DNA from: Sphingomonas suaedae
Lineage (GTDB): Bacteria > Pseudomonadota > Alphaproteobacteria > Sphingomonadales > Sphingomonadaceae
Direction of reading: 5' to 3'
Assembly: GCF_007833215.1 (NCBI RefSeq)
Contig: NZ_CP042239.1
Span: forward strand, 1,550,001 to 1,614,000
Length of the DNA: 64,000 bases
Shown here: in pieces, positions 1-7,523 of the stretch
Layout: each line of letters begins with the position of its first letter
Numbering within the stretch: position 1 is the first letter of the stretch
Notes under the pieces: generated by a model
The model's input: the letters and a program-made list of their open reading frames with translations, nothing else
Told to the model about the DNA's origin: nothing
Databases searched by the model: none
Made by a program: the position numbers and the translations under genes

Positions 1-1855
1 TGTCGGGGACCCGGCCGTGCCGCGTGGCGAACTCCGTAACGGTAGCGGTCGTCAGCACTTCCAGCGCCGCCTCGGCCACGCGCGCATAGCCCGCCGACAC
101 TTCCAGCGGATCGCTCGCCCCGGCGACGATCTGGGCGCCCAAGGCGAAGCGCTTTTCGCCGACCTGCTGGCGCACCCGATCGAGCAGCCGCTGATAATCG
201 TCCCCCGCCTCGCCGCGCCGCATCTCGACGACCAGTTCGGCGACGCTGCCGACCGGCGCGAGCGCGCTCGCGTCGATCAGCCCGTCGATCAGCTCGACCC
301 GCCGCGCCAATGCGTCGGCGAGCGTCGGGGCGTGGCTGAGGATCGTTCCCAACAGCCGCGCGAGGCTGGGCCGCGCCTCGAGCAGGTGGAACAGGTTGAG
401 CGCGCTTGGCAGGCGCGAGAGGATCGTGTCGAGCCGCGCCAGTGCCGCCCCCGGATCGGGCGCCTCGCCGATCGCGCGGAGCAGCGGGGGCAATGCCGCC
501 TCCATTGCCGCGCGCGCGGGCGGGCTGCGCAGCGCGGGGTAGCGGCCGCTGCGCCACCCTTCGATCAACCGCGTCGCGCCGGCCGGGTCGACGAACCCCG
601 CTTCGCTCAGCGCCCGCTCGGCACCCGCCTCGCCGCGCGGCGCGCTATCGTCGCTATCGTCGCCGTCGAGCGCGTCATAGATGCGCCCCACCGCCTCGAC
701 ATGCGGGCGCAACAGATCGAGCAGCGCGCCGCCATCCTCCAGTCCGTGCAGCCGCGCGACCGCGTCGAGCGCCTCGCCTTGCGGCAGCGCATGGGTCTGG
801 CGGTCGTCGATCATCTGCACGCGATGTTCGATGGTGCGCAACAGCGTGTAGGCATTGGCCAGCACGCGCGCCTGTTCCGCGTCGATCCGCCGGGCTGCTG
901 CCAGCGCCGCCAGCGCATCGAGCGTCGCGGGGGTCCGCACTGCGGGATCGCGGCCACCATGGATCAGCTGGTGGATCTGCGCGAAGAACTCCACCTCGCG
1001 AATGCCGCCGCGTCCGCGCTTGAGATCGAATCCGGGGCCGAATGCCTGGCCCTGCGCATGGTGATCGCGGATACGGCGCGAAATGCCGCGAATCTCGCGG
1101 ATCGTCCCATAGTCGAGCGCGCGGCGCCACACGAACGGGCGGATCGTGTCGAGAAACTCCTGCCCCAGCACCGTATCGCCGGCGGCGGCACGCGCGCGGA
1201 TGAAGGCGGCGCGCTCCCAGGGCAGCGCCTGCGATTCATAATAGCTGATCGCCGCATCGACCGGCAGGACGATCGGCGTCACCTCGGGCGATGGACGCAG
1301 CCGCAGGTCGATGCGCAGCACATAGCCATCGGCATCGCGCGCCTGCAGCGTTTCGACGATCCGCCGCCCGATCCGCACCGCCGCCTCATCCACCGCATCG
1401 CGCTCGCGATACGGCAGCGTGGCGGGGTCGAAGATCAGGATGGGGTCGATGTCCGACGAGTAGTTGAGCTCATGGCTCCCCTGTTTCCCCAGCGCGATCG
1501 CCGCCAGTCCGCGCGGATCGGCGTCCGGTACCCGTTCCACCACCGCCGCGCGGATCGCACTGTCGAGCGCATAATCGGCAAAGTCGGACAGGGCACGCGT
1601 CGTCGCGCGGAAATCGAGCAGTCCGGCCAGGTCGCCGATCGCGGTGACCAGTGCCAGTCGACGCCGCTCGATCCGCAGCCGCCTGGCGACCGGCATGTCG
1701 GGATCGTCAATTCGGACCGCGGCGAACGGATCGCCCGCCGCCCGGTCGAGGCGATCAACCAATTCGCCCTCCCGCGCGATCAGATGGGCCAGAAAGGGGG
1801 AATGCAGGGCCGCGCGCTTCAACGCATCGTCCAGCGCGGACTGAATATTGTCCAT
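1..1855 (-). CDS. glnE: Bifunctional glutamine synthetase adenylyltransferase / adenylyl-removing enzyme (partial)
   Basis: GlnE adenylylates and de-adenylylates glutamine synthetase in response to PII signalling and so tunes nitrogen assimilation in the cytoplasm. About 618 residues are visible and the C-terminus runs off the left edge; family members are usually 900-980 residues. The first nucleotidyltransferase (adenylyl-removase) domain is clear, with the motif GSHELNYSSDID at residues 126-137, whose last aspartates bind metal. A start of a second domain is visible before the edge. The ATG at 1855 is preceded in frame by a TGA two codons upstream, which fixes the start. A long open frame on the opposite strand is only codon-bias shadow. 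Confidence 0.95.
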   Translation of the reverse strand, partial: MDNIQSALDDALKRAALHSPFLAHLIAREGELVDRLDRAAGDPFAAVRIDDPDMPVARRLRIERRRLALVTAIGDLAGLLDFRATTRALSDFADYALDSAIRAAVVERVPDADPRGLAAIALGKQGSHELNYSSDIDPILIFDPATLPYRERDAVDEAAVRIGRRIVETLQARDADGYVLRIDLRLRPSPEVTPIVLPVDAAISYYESQALPWERAAFIRARAAAGDTVLGQEFLDTIRPFVWRRALDYGTIREIRGISRRIRDHHAQGQAFGPGFDLKRGRGGIREVEFFAQIHQLIHGGRDPAVRTPATLDALAALAAARRIDAEQARVLANAYTLLRTIEHRVQMIDDRQTHALPQGEALDAVARLHGLEDGGALLDLLRPHVEAVGRIYDALDGDDSDDSAPRGEAGAERALSEAGFVDPAGATRLIEGWRSGRYPALRSPPARAAMEAALPPLLRAIGEAPDPGAALARLDTILSRLPSALNLFHLLEARPSLARLLGTILSHAPTLADALARRVELIDGLIDASALAPVGSVAELVVEMRRGEAGDDYQRLLDRVRQQVGEKRFALGAQIVAGASDPLEVSAGYARVAEAALEVLTTATVTEFATRHGRVPD

Positions 1856-1900
1856 AGATCAGAACGCCTTGAACGCATCAGATTCTGTATGACATGTCAA

Positions 1901-1925
1901 GCAACAAATTTCGATATGAAACGTT
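1901..1925 (+). promoter_or_regulatory. Candidate EcfG-type promoter for the second nepR-like gene
   Basis: GCAAC (1901-1905), 16 bases, then CGTT (1922-1925). The known EcfG consensus is GGAAC-N16/17-CGTT, so only one base of the -35 element differs. The ATG at 1935 lies about ten bases past the -10 element, so a transcript would have almost no leader. Assignment is by motif only. Confidence 0.5.
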
Positions 1926-1934
1926 CTACCCCCC

Positions 1935-2135
1935 ATGAGCACGCACCCGCCTCGACAGACCAACGGACGCCGCGATAGCGGCTATTGGGTCGAAGCACCA
2001 CGCACGACCGACCCGATCGGCTTCGTGCTGCGGGACGCCTATGCGCGTGATCAGGGAATTCCCGACGACATGGCCGCACTGCTTCGCCAGCTCACCGACA
2101 AGGGGCCGGTTAACGGGGGCCCGGACGCGCACTGA
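1935..2135 (+). CDS. Second NepR-like anti-sigma factor (66 aa)
   Basis: The C-terminal half of this 66-residue protein resembles NepR, the anti-sigma factor that holds EcfG until phosphorylated PhyR displaces it. Visible core is DPIGFVLRDAYARDQG followed by IPDDMAALLRQL, which lines up with the nepR product at 4098-4280 (VGDALRRVY ... VPDDLLDLLRKL). It lies tail to tail with ecfG, 39 bases apart. There is no Shine-Dalgarno sequence before the ATG, and an EcfG-like promoter ends ten bases upstream, so translation may be leaderless and the gene may be under EcfG feedback. Similarity is seen directly; function as a NepR paralogue is inferred. Confidence 0.65.
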   Translation: MSTHPPRQTNGRRDSGYWVEAPRTTDPIGFVLRDAYARDQGIPDDMAALLRQLTDKGPVNGGPDAH

Positions 2136-2174
2136 ACGAGGATTTCCGGATAAGGCCGCTCGGTATTGGGCGGC

Positions 2175-2792
2175 TCAGTCGCGGCTCAACTCGTTCACTT
2201 CATCCATGATCGTATCGAGCGCGCTGCGTCCGTCGCTCTCGCTGTCGGCGCGCGACGGCAGGTCCCCGCCATTCATCAGCGCTTCCAGCGCCACGCGACC
2301 GCGCGCGACCCGGCTCTTGATTGTGCCCACCGCCACGCCGCAAATCTCGGCCGCTTCCTCATAGGCGAAACCGCCCGCGCCGACCAGAATCAGCGCCTCG
2401 CGTTGGGGCTGGGGCAGATGGAGCAATGCGCGCTGCATATCGGCAAGCTCGACATGCCGATCCTGACTGGCAGGCGCGGCGAGGATGCGGTCGGCAACCA
2501 GATCGTCCCACTCGCCCTTGAACCGGGCGCGGCGCATCTGGCTGAGATAGAGGTTGCGCAGGATGATAAAGGTCCAGGCGCGCATGTTCGTGCCGGCCTG
2601 AAACCGCTGACGCGCGGCCCAGGCCTTCATCAGCGTCTCCTGAACCAGATCGTCGGCGAGATCGCGGCTGCCGGACAGCGAGCGGCCAAACGCGCGCAGG
2701 TGAGGGATCACCAGCGCGAGCTGTTCCTTGAACTCGGGATCGGAGAGCGCGACATGCTCCCCCTCGCCCGGCTGATGTTCGGTGTCGCTCAT
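2175..2792 (-). CDS. ecfG: ECF sigma factor EcfG of the general stress response
   Basis: This 205-residue sigma-70-family protein carries region 2 (about residues 25-90, with DLADDLVQETLMKAW) and region 4 (about 117-172, with the helix-turn-helix GTIKSRVARGR). In alphaproteobacteria EcfG directs transcription of the general stress regulon from GGAAC-N16/17-CGTT promoters and is sequestered by NepR. Assignment to EcfG rather than another ECF group rests on its neighbours phyR, nepR and a PhyP-like kinase and on the matching promoters in this locus. Here ecfG is separated from nepR by phyR and a small membrane gene, not in the common nepR-ecfG operon order. Confidence 0.93.
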   Translation of the reverse strand: MSDTEHQPGEGEHVALSDPEFKEQLALVIPHLRAFGRSLSGSRDLADDLVQETLMKAWAARQRFQAGTNMRAWTFIILRNLYLSQMRRARFKGEWDDLVADRILAAPASQDRHVELADMQRALLHLPQPQREALILVGAGGFAYEEAAEICGVAVGTIKSRVARGRVALEALMNGGDLPSRADSESDGRSALDTIMDEVNELSRD

Positions 2793-2870
2793 TGAAATCC
2801 GTTCATGTGAATCGGCGCACGCCGTCCTGCCCGAGATAGGGCTACCGATCGTCGCCGCCAGCCCCTTTTG

Positions 2871-3008
2871 TCAAAGAAGCAGATAGATCGCGTAGATCGC
2901 CACAATCAGCACGAGCGAGATCGCGAGAATGTAGCGGGTCATATGCGGGGTCGCTCCGGCACGGGCGCGATCCGTTTCGATATGCTGGGGGTCGTTGTGA
3001 TCAGTCAT
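2871..3008 (-). CDS. Small single-pass membrane protein between phyR and ecfG (45 aa)
   Basis: The frame starts at the ATG at 3008 and encodes 45 residues: a polar N-terminal half (MTDHNDPQHIETDRARAGAT) and a hydrophobic helix (YILAISLVLIVAIYAIYLLL) that ends the protein. It lies between phyR and ecfG on the same strand. Upstream on the minus strand, GGACC-N16-GGTT (3042 to 3018) is a weak EcfG-like element placed so that transcription would start within a few bases of the ATG. No family is recognised. Position suggests a stress-related membrane peptide, but this is inference. Confidence 0.55.
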   Translation of the reverse strand: MTDHNDPQHIETDRARAGATPHMTRYILAISLVLIVAIYAIYLLL

Positions 3009-3058
3009 GACCCCAACAACCCCCCAAAACCGTTTTAGGTCCGAAAGAAATGGAACTT

Positions 3059-3865
3059 TCAGTTAACCGGAACGGTCGCCTGGTCGAAAAACAGTGCCTG
3101 GCTGATCGCCGCCTTCACCGTCGAACGCTGGAACGGCTTGGTAATCAGGAAGGTCGGCTCGGGCCGCTCGCCGGTCAGCAGCCGCTCCGGGAAAGCGGTG
3201 ATGAAGATCACCGGCACGTTGAACTGCGCCAGGATATCCTTGACCGCATCGATGCCCGAACTGTCATCGGCCAGCTGGATATCGGCGAGCACCAGGCCGG
3301 GGCGGTCCTCCATCGCCAGCGCCACTGCCTCGTCCCGCGTCACCGCGACGCCGGTTACGTCATGCCCCTGATCGCGGACGATGGTTTCGAGGTCCATCGC
3401 GATTAGCGGCTCATCCTCGATGATGAGCACGCGCGCGCGGGTCTGGCTCTCGATCTCCGACAGCGCGTGCGAGACCAGCTCCTCGACCGAATCGGCGCTT
3501 TCCTCGAGCAGATAGGCGGCATCCTCGCTGGTGAAGCCCTCCATCGCCGTCAGCAGCAACGCCTGGCGCGAACGCGGGGCCAGCCGGGCAAGCCGCGCAC
3601 GGGCGATCGCCTCATTCTCGCTGTCCGATCCGGTGTCGCCCGGCTCGGGACGATCGTCGAGATGGGTCGATCCCCAGATCGCCTGAAAGGTGCGGTACAG
3701 GCCAAGGCGTGGATCGACGTCGCGCGGGAATTCTTCGGGCGCGGCGACGATCGCCTCCAGCGTGGCGCGCACATAGCGGTCGCCCTCGATCTGGCTACCG
3801 GTGAGCGCGCGACCATAGCGGCGTAGGAACGGAAGATGAGGCGCGAGCTGCTGTCCAAGCGACAT
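3059..3865 (-). CDS. phyR: Response regulator PhyR, anti-anti-sigma factor of the general stress response
   Basis: The 268-residue protein has the PhyR architecture: an EcfG-like sigma domain (residues 1-140) fused to a receiver domain (145-262). Receiver residues are intact: acidic pair E150/D151, phosphoacceptor D195 in LADIQLADDSSG, T223 and K243. On phosphorylation the sigma-like domain binds NepR and frees EcfG. phyR is divergent from nepR across 232 bases. On the minus strand the quasi-palindromic sequence at 3975-4001 also reads as GAAAC-N16-TGTT, a weak EcfG-like match, so one element may serve both genes. Confidence 0.95.
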   Translation of the reverse strand: MSLGQQLAPHLPFLRRYGRALTGSQIEGDRYVRATLEAIVAAPEEFPRDVDPRLGLYRTFQAIWGSTHLDDRPEPGDTGSDSENEAIARARLARLAPRSRQALLLTAMEGFTSEDAAYLLEESADSVEELVSHALSEIESQTRARVLIIEDEPLIAMDLETIVRDQGHDVTGVAVTRDEAVALAMEDRPGLVLADIQLADDSSGIDAVKDILAQFNVPVIFITAFPERLLTGERPEPTFLITKPFQRSTVKAAISQALFFDQATVPVN

Positions 3866-3974
3866 GTGGAACTATTCTCCTTCGGCGATGCCCTGTAGTG
3901 GACACGGCATCGTGGCTTTTGCAAGTGGTCTGCTGGTCCGAAGAAAGCCCCTCCCCGGATTTCGCATCGCCTGT

Positions 3975-3999
3975 GGAACAAACGAGCTTAAGATTGGTT
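3975..3999 (+). promoter_or_regulatory. Candidate EcfG-type promoter for nepR
   Basis: GGAAC (3975-3979), 16 bases, GGTT (3996-3999): one mismatch to the EcfG consensus GGAAC-N16/17-CGTT. It lies about 100 bases before the nepR start, between divergent phyR and nepR, and would give EcfG feedback on its own anti-sigma factor. Confidence 0.55.
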
Positions 4000-4097
4000 T
4001 CATGCGGACTGTGCGGCATTCTCGCCGTGGGGCGGTGACTTGAACACGCCCCGGTTTTTGTGCATCCGCCCATTTCCCGGGCAATCAGGGGGACGAG

Positions 4098-4280
4098 GTG
4101 TTTTCGGCCGACGACAAAAATAAATCACCGCAGCGACGGGGCGGGGATGAACCGGCGCGCAAGATCAGCACGCCAAAGGACGGCCGAAATGTCGGCGACG
4201 CCCTGCGTCGTGTCTATCAGGACGCCGCCTCGGAGGACGTGCCCGACGATCTGCTTGACCTGTTGCGCAAGCTAGACTGA
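4098..4280 (+). CDS. nepR: Anti-sigma factor NepR (60 aa)
   Basis: A 60-residue protein with the NepR core in its C-terminal half: VGDALRRVYQDAASEDVPDD and LLDLLRKLD. NepR binds EcfG in unstressed cells and is captured by phosphorylated PhyR on stress. The N-terminal half is polar and low in order, as usual for the family. The gene is divergent from phyR and eleven bases upstream of the PhyP-like kinase gene, with which it probably forms an operon. Short length, motif and context agree. Confidence 0.92.
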   Translation: MFSADDKNKSPQRRGGDEPARKISTPKDGRNVGDALRRVYQDAASEDVPDDLLDLLRKLD

Positions 4281-4291
4281 TTCAAAGCCGA

Positions 4292-5860
4292 ATGGATGGC
4301 CACGACCTTTCTCGGCGCGGTGGCGGCGGGCCGGTCGCGGCACTGGCGCGGATGCCCACCGGCGCCAAGGTTTTCCTGATTCTCAGCGCGGCATTGCTGC
4401 CTTTCGCGCTCGTCGCCTTTCTCGCCTCGCTCCAATCGACCCGAATCGCCGATCAGGAGGTGCGCGCACGGCTGCGCATCGCGATCAGCGAATCGGCGCG
4501 GTCACTGCGCAGCGAACTCGCCTGGGAAGCGCGCGAGCTCGGGTCCGCCCTGCCCGCCGATCCGGGCCAGGCGCCCAATTGCGGGCGCCTCGCGGGAATC
4601 TTCGAACCCCAGGCGGCAAGCGGCATCCGCTATGTGGTGCTCGACCCCGAACGCCGGGTCATTTGCGGCGTCCCGCTTCCTTCCGTCGCGGGCGAGGAGT
4701 TGCGTTCCGACCAAACCCTGGTCCGGCTGGTTCCCGACAGCGGCGTTCAGATCGAGATTGCAGGCGCCACCGGCCATGTGGCGCGCGCCTTTTTCCCGCG
4801 GGATTTCCTTGCGGTCGCGGCCGAACCGAGCGCGATGGCCCGTGATTTCGGCATCCTGCTTTCCGATGGCGAACGCAATCTCACGCTCCGGGCGCTCGAC
4901 GGCCAGGGGCTGCTCGGCCGCACCGAAGTGCAGAGCGTCGATCTCGGGCTGTACAATCTCCAGCTCCAGATGACGGTGGCCAGCGCACCGGTGACCTCAT
5001 CCGCGATCATCTCCGCGCTCTCGCCCTTTCTGATGTGGTTTCTCGCCGCCGGGATCGCTTGGTTCGTCGTCGACCGGCTGCTCATCCGTCCGCTGCGCCG
5101 GCTACGCACCACGGTCGGCGCCTATCAGCCGGGCGAGCTGATCGATCCGGTTTCCGGAAGTGAGATTCCCGCGCAGGAAATCCGCGCGCTCGGCGACACG
5201 TTCCGCGATCTCAGCCGGACCGTGCAACTTCACGAACTCGACCTGGCCGAGGGGCTGTCGCGCCAGACCAAGCTGACTCGCGAAGTGCATCACCGGGTCA
5301 AGAACAACCTTCAGGTCATCGCCAGCCTCATCAATTTCCACTCGCGCAGCGCGCCCGGCCCCGACGCGCTCGCCGCCTATGCCTCGATCCAGCGGCGCGT
5401 CGATGCGCTCGCGGTCGTCCACCGCCACCATTATGCCGGGTTCGAGGATACGCGCGGGATCGAGCTGCGATCGGTGATCGGCGAGCTGGCGTCAAACCTC
5501 CGCGCCACCGCACCGGATGACAGCCCGGTGGGGGTCAGGATCGACATCGCCCCGCTGCTGGTGTCGCAGGACAATGCCGTCGCCATCGCCTTCCTCATCA
5601 CCGAGATCGTCGAACTGGCGATGCTTGCGGGCGGGGCGGCGCAGATCAACATCTCGACCCAGATGGAAGGGGAAACGGACAGCGCGATGCTCCGCATCAG
5701 CTCGCCCGCGCTGACCGAATCCGCTGCTTTTTCGGACCTTTACGAGCATCGTTATGGGCGCATCATCGGCGGGCTGGTTCGCCAGCTGCGGTCCCAGCTG
5801 CACCATGACCCGATGGTCGGCGCGTTCGAGGTCGCGGTGGCGGTCACCGGCCGCGCCTGA
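4292..5860 (+). CDS. phyP: PhyP-like membrane sensor kinase with degenerate ATP-binding domain
   Basis: This 522-residue protein has membrane segments near residues 26-46 and 238-262, a periplasmic sensor region between them, a HAMP-like linker, and a HisKA_2 dimerisation box EVHHRVKNNLQVIASL at 331-346 with the phospho-acceptor His at 333 or 334. The C-terminal domain is unlike an active HATPase: the N-box reads ITEIVELAM instead of a NE-x4-N pattern, and no DxGxG box is visible. Sphingomonas PhyP is known as a negative regulator of PhyR, so this protein is best read as a PhyR phosphatase. The name is by context and degeneracy, not by direct comparison. Confidence 0.8.
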   Translation: MDGHDLSRRGGGGPVAALARMPTGAKVFLILSAALLPFALVAFLASLQSTRIADQEVRARLRIAISESARSLRSELAWEARELGSALPADPGQAPNCGRLAGIFEPQAASGIRYVVLDPERRVICGVPLPSVAGEELRSDQTLVRLVPDSGVQIEIAGATGHVARAFFPRDFLAVAAEPSAMARDFGILLSDGERNLTLRALDGQGLLGRTEVQSVDLGLYNLQLQMTVASAPVTSSAIISALSPFLMWFLAAGIAWFVVDRLLIRPLRRLRTTVGAYQPGELIDPVSGSEIPAQEIRALGDTFRDLSRTVQLHELDLAEGLSRQTKLTREVHHRVKNNLQVIASLINFHSRSAPGPDALAAYASIQRRVDALAVVHRHHYAGFEDTRGIELRSVIGELASNLRATAPDDSPVGVRIDIAPLLVSQDNAVAIAFLITEIVELAMLAGGAAQINISTQMEGETDSAMLRISSPALTESAAFSDLYEHRYGRIIGGLVRQLRSQLHHDPMVGAFEVAVAVTGRA

Positions 5861-5894
5861 AATTCCCGTTCAAAAAAAAAATCGAGTCAGCCCG

Positions 5895-5919
5895 GGAACC
5901 CGCGCCCGCCCGCCTCGTT
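5895..5919 (+). promoter_or_regulatory. Perfect EcfG promoter upstream of a small RNA
   Basis: GGAAC (5895-5899), 16 bases, CGTT (5916-5919), an exact match to the EcfG consensus. The nearest start codon is 210 bases away, beyond an intrinsic terminator at 5975-6028, so the promoter is placed to make a short noncoding transcript. Confidence 0.75.
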
Positions 5920-5925
5920 ATGCAA

Positions 5926-6025
5926 TTCGGATAGCGACCTTTTGCCCCCCCGCTCTCGCTATCCAAGACACAGGCCCGGAAGCGTCAACCCCTCCCCCCC
6001 CGGTGACGCTTCCGGGTCTTATTCT
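5926..6025 (+). ncRNA. Candidate EcfG-dependent small RNA, GsrN-like architecture
   Basis: A transcript starting about seven bases after the perfect EcfG promoter and ending at the T-rich tract near 6025 would be about 100 nt. It would fold as two hairpins. The first has a 9-bp stem (GGATAGCGA 5929-5937 with TCGCTATCC 5956-5964) and an 18-base loop with seven consecutive C. The second is a perfect 13-bp terminator stem whose 16-base loop is also C-rich. No start codon with a ribosome site lies inside. The Caulobacter stress sRNA GsrN is likewise sigma-T dependent and uses an exposed C-rich loop. Shape and promoter are seen; homology to GsrN is inferred. Confidence 0.65.
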
Positions 6026-6028
6026 TTC
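5975..6028 (+). terminator. Intrinsic terminator of the candidate small RNA
   Basis: CCCGGAAGCGTCA (5975-5987) pairs perfectly with TGACGCTTCCGGG (6004-6016), a 13-bp stem with a 16-base C-rich loop, followed by TCTTATTCTTTC. Confidence 0.8.
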
Positions 6029-6070
6029 GGCGATGGCGCCGCCCTTCTCTCCCGACTTCAGATCAACAGC

Positions 6071-6095
6071 GGAACGAAGGCGCGATCTGCGCATT
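6071..6095 (+). promoter_or_regulatory. Candidate EcfG promoter for the entericidin gene
   Basis: GGAAC (6071-6075), 16 bases, CATT (6092-6095), one mismatch to consensus. It lies after the sRNA terminator and 34 bases before the entericidin start codon. Confidence 0.5.
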
Positions 6096-6128
6096 CAATC
6101 CGCGCAGACTCTCTGTTGGAGACATATC

Positions 6129-6263
6129 ATGCGGAAATTGTTGTTCATGGCGGTGCTTGCTGGAGGGCTTACCCTGTCGGCGTGCAATACGGTCGAAGGA
6201 CTTGGTCGCGACGTCTCGTCTGCGGGCGACACCGTCGCCGACACGGCCGACGACGCGAAATAA
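6129..6263 (+). CDS. ecnAB: Entericidin A/B family lipoprotein (44 aa)
   Basis: A 44-residue lipoprotein: signal MRKLLFMAVLAGGLTLSAC with lipobox LSAC (cysteine 19), then a short mature part NTVEGLGRDVSSAGDTVADT that matches the entericidin pattern. Entericidins are small envelope lipoproteins, stress-sigma controlled in enterobacteria and common EcfG targets in alphaproteobacteria. TGGAGA lies at ribosome-site distance before the ATG. The gene ends only two bases from the end of convergent tatC, with no terminator hairpin between them. An EcfG-like promoter lies upstream. Confidence 0.85.
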   Translation: MRKLLFMAVLAGGLTLSACNTVEGLGRDVSSAGDTVADTADDAK

Positions 6264-6265
6264 CC

Positions 6266-7051
6266 CTATTCCCCGGCGGCGGCTTCGGTCGCCGCCTCTT
6301 CCTTCTGGCGGCGGTGCCGGGTGAACCAAATCGCGCCGAGCGACAGGAAATACAGGCCGCATAATGGCCCGGCCAGCAACAGCTGCGACCCGATATCGGG
6401 CGGCGTCAGCACCGCGGCGATCGCAAAGGCGGCCACAACGGCGTAGCGCCAAGCGCCCTTCAGCTGCTCATAGGTGACGATCCCCGCACGCTCCAGCAGC
6501 ATCAGCAGCACCGGCAGCAGGAACGAGATGCCGAACGCGAAAATGAACTGCATCACGAAATCGAGATAGTTTCCGACCGCGGGCAGGGCTTCCTGCTTCA
6601 CCCCGCCGCCCAGATCGCCTTCGAGTCCCAACAGGAACTTCAGCGCCACGGGAATCGCGAAGAAATAGGCCATCGCCGCACCGAGCGCGAACAGCACCGG
6701 CGTCGCCAGCAGGAAGGGCAGCAATGCGCGCTTTTCCTTGCGGTACAGTCCCGGCGCCACGAATTGCCACAGCTGGTTGGCGATCACCGGGAAGGACAGC
6801 ATCAGCGCGCCGAAAAACCCGACCTTGATCTGCACCATGAAGGCTTCGAAAATCTGGGTGAAGATCAGCCGATCCTGCCCCGCCGCCGCCAGCGGATGGA
6901 CCAGGATGCCGAAGATCGGCTTGGCGAAATAGAAGCAGAGCGCGAAGGTCGCGACCAGCGCGACGACGCAATAGAGCAGCCGCCGGCGCAGTTCGATCAG
7001 ATGATCGAGCAACGGCGCTTCGGTGTTGTCGAGTTCGTCCCCGTCGCTCAC
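6266..7051 (-). CDS. tatC: Sec-independent protein translocase subunit TatC
   Basis: TatC is the six-helix membrane receptor that, with TatB, recognises twin-arginine signal peptides. The 261-residue product starts with the typical DNTEAPLLDHLIELRRRLLY region and contains hydrophobic segments and the conserved FRVAGLY-type loop in the form FVAPGLYRKEKRALLPF. Its start overlaps the tatB end by four bases, so translation is probably coupled. One certain Tat substrate in the window is the DUF1501 protein (SRRNLVL signal). Confidence 0.96.
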   Translation of the reverse strand: MSDGDELDNTEAPLLDHLIELRRRLLYCVVALVATFALCFYFAKPIFGILVHPLAAAGQDRLIFTQIFEAFMVQIKVGFFGALMLSFPVIANQLWQFVAPGLYRKEKRALLPFLLATPVLFALGAAMAYFFAIPVALKFLLGLEGDLGGGVKQEALPAVGNYLDFVMQFIFAFGISFLLPVLLMLLERAGIVTYEQLKGAWRYAVVAAFAIAAVLTPPDIGSQLLLAGPLCGLYFLSLGAIWFTRHRRQKEEAATEAAAGE

Positions 7052-7476
7052 GAATCCGCCTTCTTCTTGCGCGGCGCGCGCGGCTTGGGCGGGTCGGCCG
7101 CCTCGGGCGCGACATGCTCCGATTCGGGCTTCAGCACCGGCGGCTCGACGGTCGTCGGCGGCACATCCTCGGGCTCGACCACCGCAGGCGCCGTCCCCTC
7201 GGGATTGGGATCATAGACGGGGGATGGCAGCATCTTTTCGGGTGGATGCTCGCGCATGATCCGCGCATTCTCCTCCGCCCATTTCTTTTCCATCTCGGCA
7301 AGTTCGGCCTCGCGCACCATCGTGTCGAAGCCGCTGCGGAACTGGCCCGCAACCCGGCGCGCCTTGCCGACCCAATGGCCGACAAGGCGCATCGCCTTTG
7401 GCAAATCCTTCGGCCCGATCACCAATAGAGCAACGATGCCCACGATCAGGAATTCGGGCGCGTTGAAGTCAAGCAT
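7048..7476 (-). CDS. tatB: Sec-independent protein translocase subunit TatB
   Basis: This 142-residue protein has the TatA/B fold: a short N-terminal helix (FLIVGIVALLVIGPKDLP) with the TatB-type glycine-proline hinge, an amphipathic helix (about 22-70) and a long acidic, proline-rich tail ending in a basic patch. With TatC it forms the substrate-recognition complex. It lies 47 bases after tatA and overlaps tatC. Confidence 0.94.
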   Translation of the reverse strand: MLDFNAPEFLIVGIVALLVIGPKDLPKAMRLVGHWVGKARRVAGQFRSGFDTMVREAELAEMEKKWAEENARIMREHPPEKMLPSPVYDPNPEGTAPAVVEPEDVPPTTVEPPVLKPESEHVAPEAADPPKPRAPRKKKADS

Positions 7477-7523
7477 CGATCAGCCGATCCGCCTGGCCGC
7501 AGCACAGGGCCGCGGTGTGAAAG

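Noticed and set aside
17..1978. A 653-codon open frame on the plus strand.
   Set aside because: It is antisense to glnE, Arg/Gln/Asp-rich and without recognisable domains; a codon-bias shadow.
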